A stretch of DNA of 64,000 nucleotides from Pseudoponticoccus marisrubri. GTDB lineage: Bacteria; Pseudomonadota; Alphaproteobacteria; Rhodobacterales; Rhodobacteraceae. Of this stretch, positions 63,973-64,000 are shown one piece after another (positions within the stretch are counted from its first letter, which is position 1; each line of letters opens with the position of its first letter). The translations under genes were made by a program, and so were the position numbers. The notes below the pieces were generated by a model. The model did not search any database. It was given only the letters and a program-made list of their open reading frames with translations, and was not told the origin of the DNA. Where the stretch lies: positions 42,761 to 106,760 of the forward strand of contig NZ_LPXO01000013.1 in NCBI RefSeq assembly GCF_001482405.1. Direction: 5' to 3'.

Positions 63973-64000
63973 TTACTCGATGATCTTCGAGACGACGCCC
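63973..64000 (-). CDS. tuf: Elongation factor Tu, C-terminal end only
   Basis: The minus strand reads Gly-Val-Val-Ser-Lys-Ile-Ile-Glu-stop, the invariant C-terminus of EF-Tu (GVVSKIIE). The rest lies beyond the right edge. Strong terminator follows. Position next to tRNA-Trp fits the tuf-trnW order of alphaproteobacteria. Confidence 0.9.

Overview
The window is about two-thirds G+C with almost no non-coding slack. Gene content and order point to an alphaproteobacterium of the Rhodobacteraceae (Rhodobacter/Paracoccus/Roseobacter relatives). The main evidence is the split F0 operon with a b' subunit (atpI-atpB-atpE-atpX-atpF), MipZ, the ffh ... rpsP-rimM-trmD-rplS-rpmE order, a zinc-free L31, a DUF2794 protein, a GAAC-N7-GAAC type LexA box and ATTC-N8-GAAT boxes like those bound by the Rhodobacter sulfide repressor SqrR. 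The assignment is inferred from content, not from a search.

Layout: 1-2.8 kb holds two exported tail-collar-fold proteins, a DMT transporter and a small secreted protein. 2.9-9.2 kb holds smc, a small lipoprotein divergent from a sulfur-box-controlled membrane protein, and mipZ. 9.3-12 kb is the F0 ATP synthase operon. 12.2-16.3 kb holds an ArsR regulator, a LysR/transporter pair, an azoreductase and a haem-motif secreted protein. 16.6-26.5 kb is the translation and targeting block: ffh, six overlapping GNAT acetyltransferase genes, chorismate mutase, rpsP, rimM, an unknown gene, trmD, a secreted protein, rplS and rpmE. 26.5-33.3 kb holds a sensor kinase, an amidase, a phosphatase-sulfide:quinone oxidoreductase fusion, a SulP anion transporter and a phosphatase. 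33.3-41.4 kb holds a secreted PLAT-like protein, serA, serC with a leader RNA candidate, DUF2794, an agmatinase-family enzyme, an NlpC/P60 protease and a leucyl aminopeptidase. 41.4-56.7 kb is mixed metabolism: carbonic anhydrase, asd, a sugar-nucleotide dehydratase, LOG, a Thr/Ser dehydratase, dapD, a CaCA exchanger, a NYN nuclease, glutathione-dependent formaldehyde dehydrogenase, GST and cytochrome c'. 56.8-61.6 kb holds imuB, serB, ialB and rlmN. 61.6-64 kb holds tRNA-Trp, four tandem copies of a small exported peptide gene, and the 3' end of tuf.

Genes that work together: serine biosynthesis is present in three pieces (serA, serC, serB). asd and dapD supply the lysine/diaminopimelate branch. 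Three unlinked promoters carry ATTC-N8-GAAT palindromes. They precede a polytopic membrane protein, the SQR fusion and the SulP transporter, which suggests one reactive-sulfur regulon.

The most unusual feature is the array at 62.6-63.65 kb. It has four 75-codon genes for near-identical exported peptides, each with its own ribosome binding site, between tuf and tRNA-Trp. Other notable items are the six-gene acetyltransferase run, a short intergenic repeat present six times next to stop codons, two double-palindrome elements, and a possible secreted pore-forming protein. No rRNA, CRISPR array, insertion sequence or transposase was seen.
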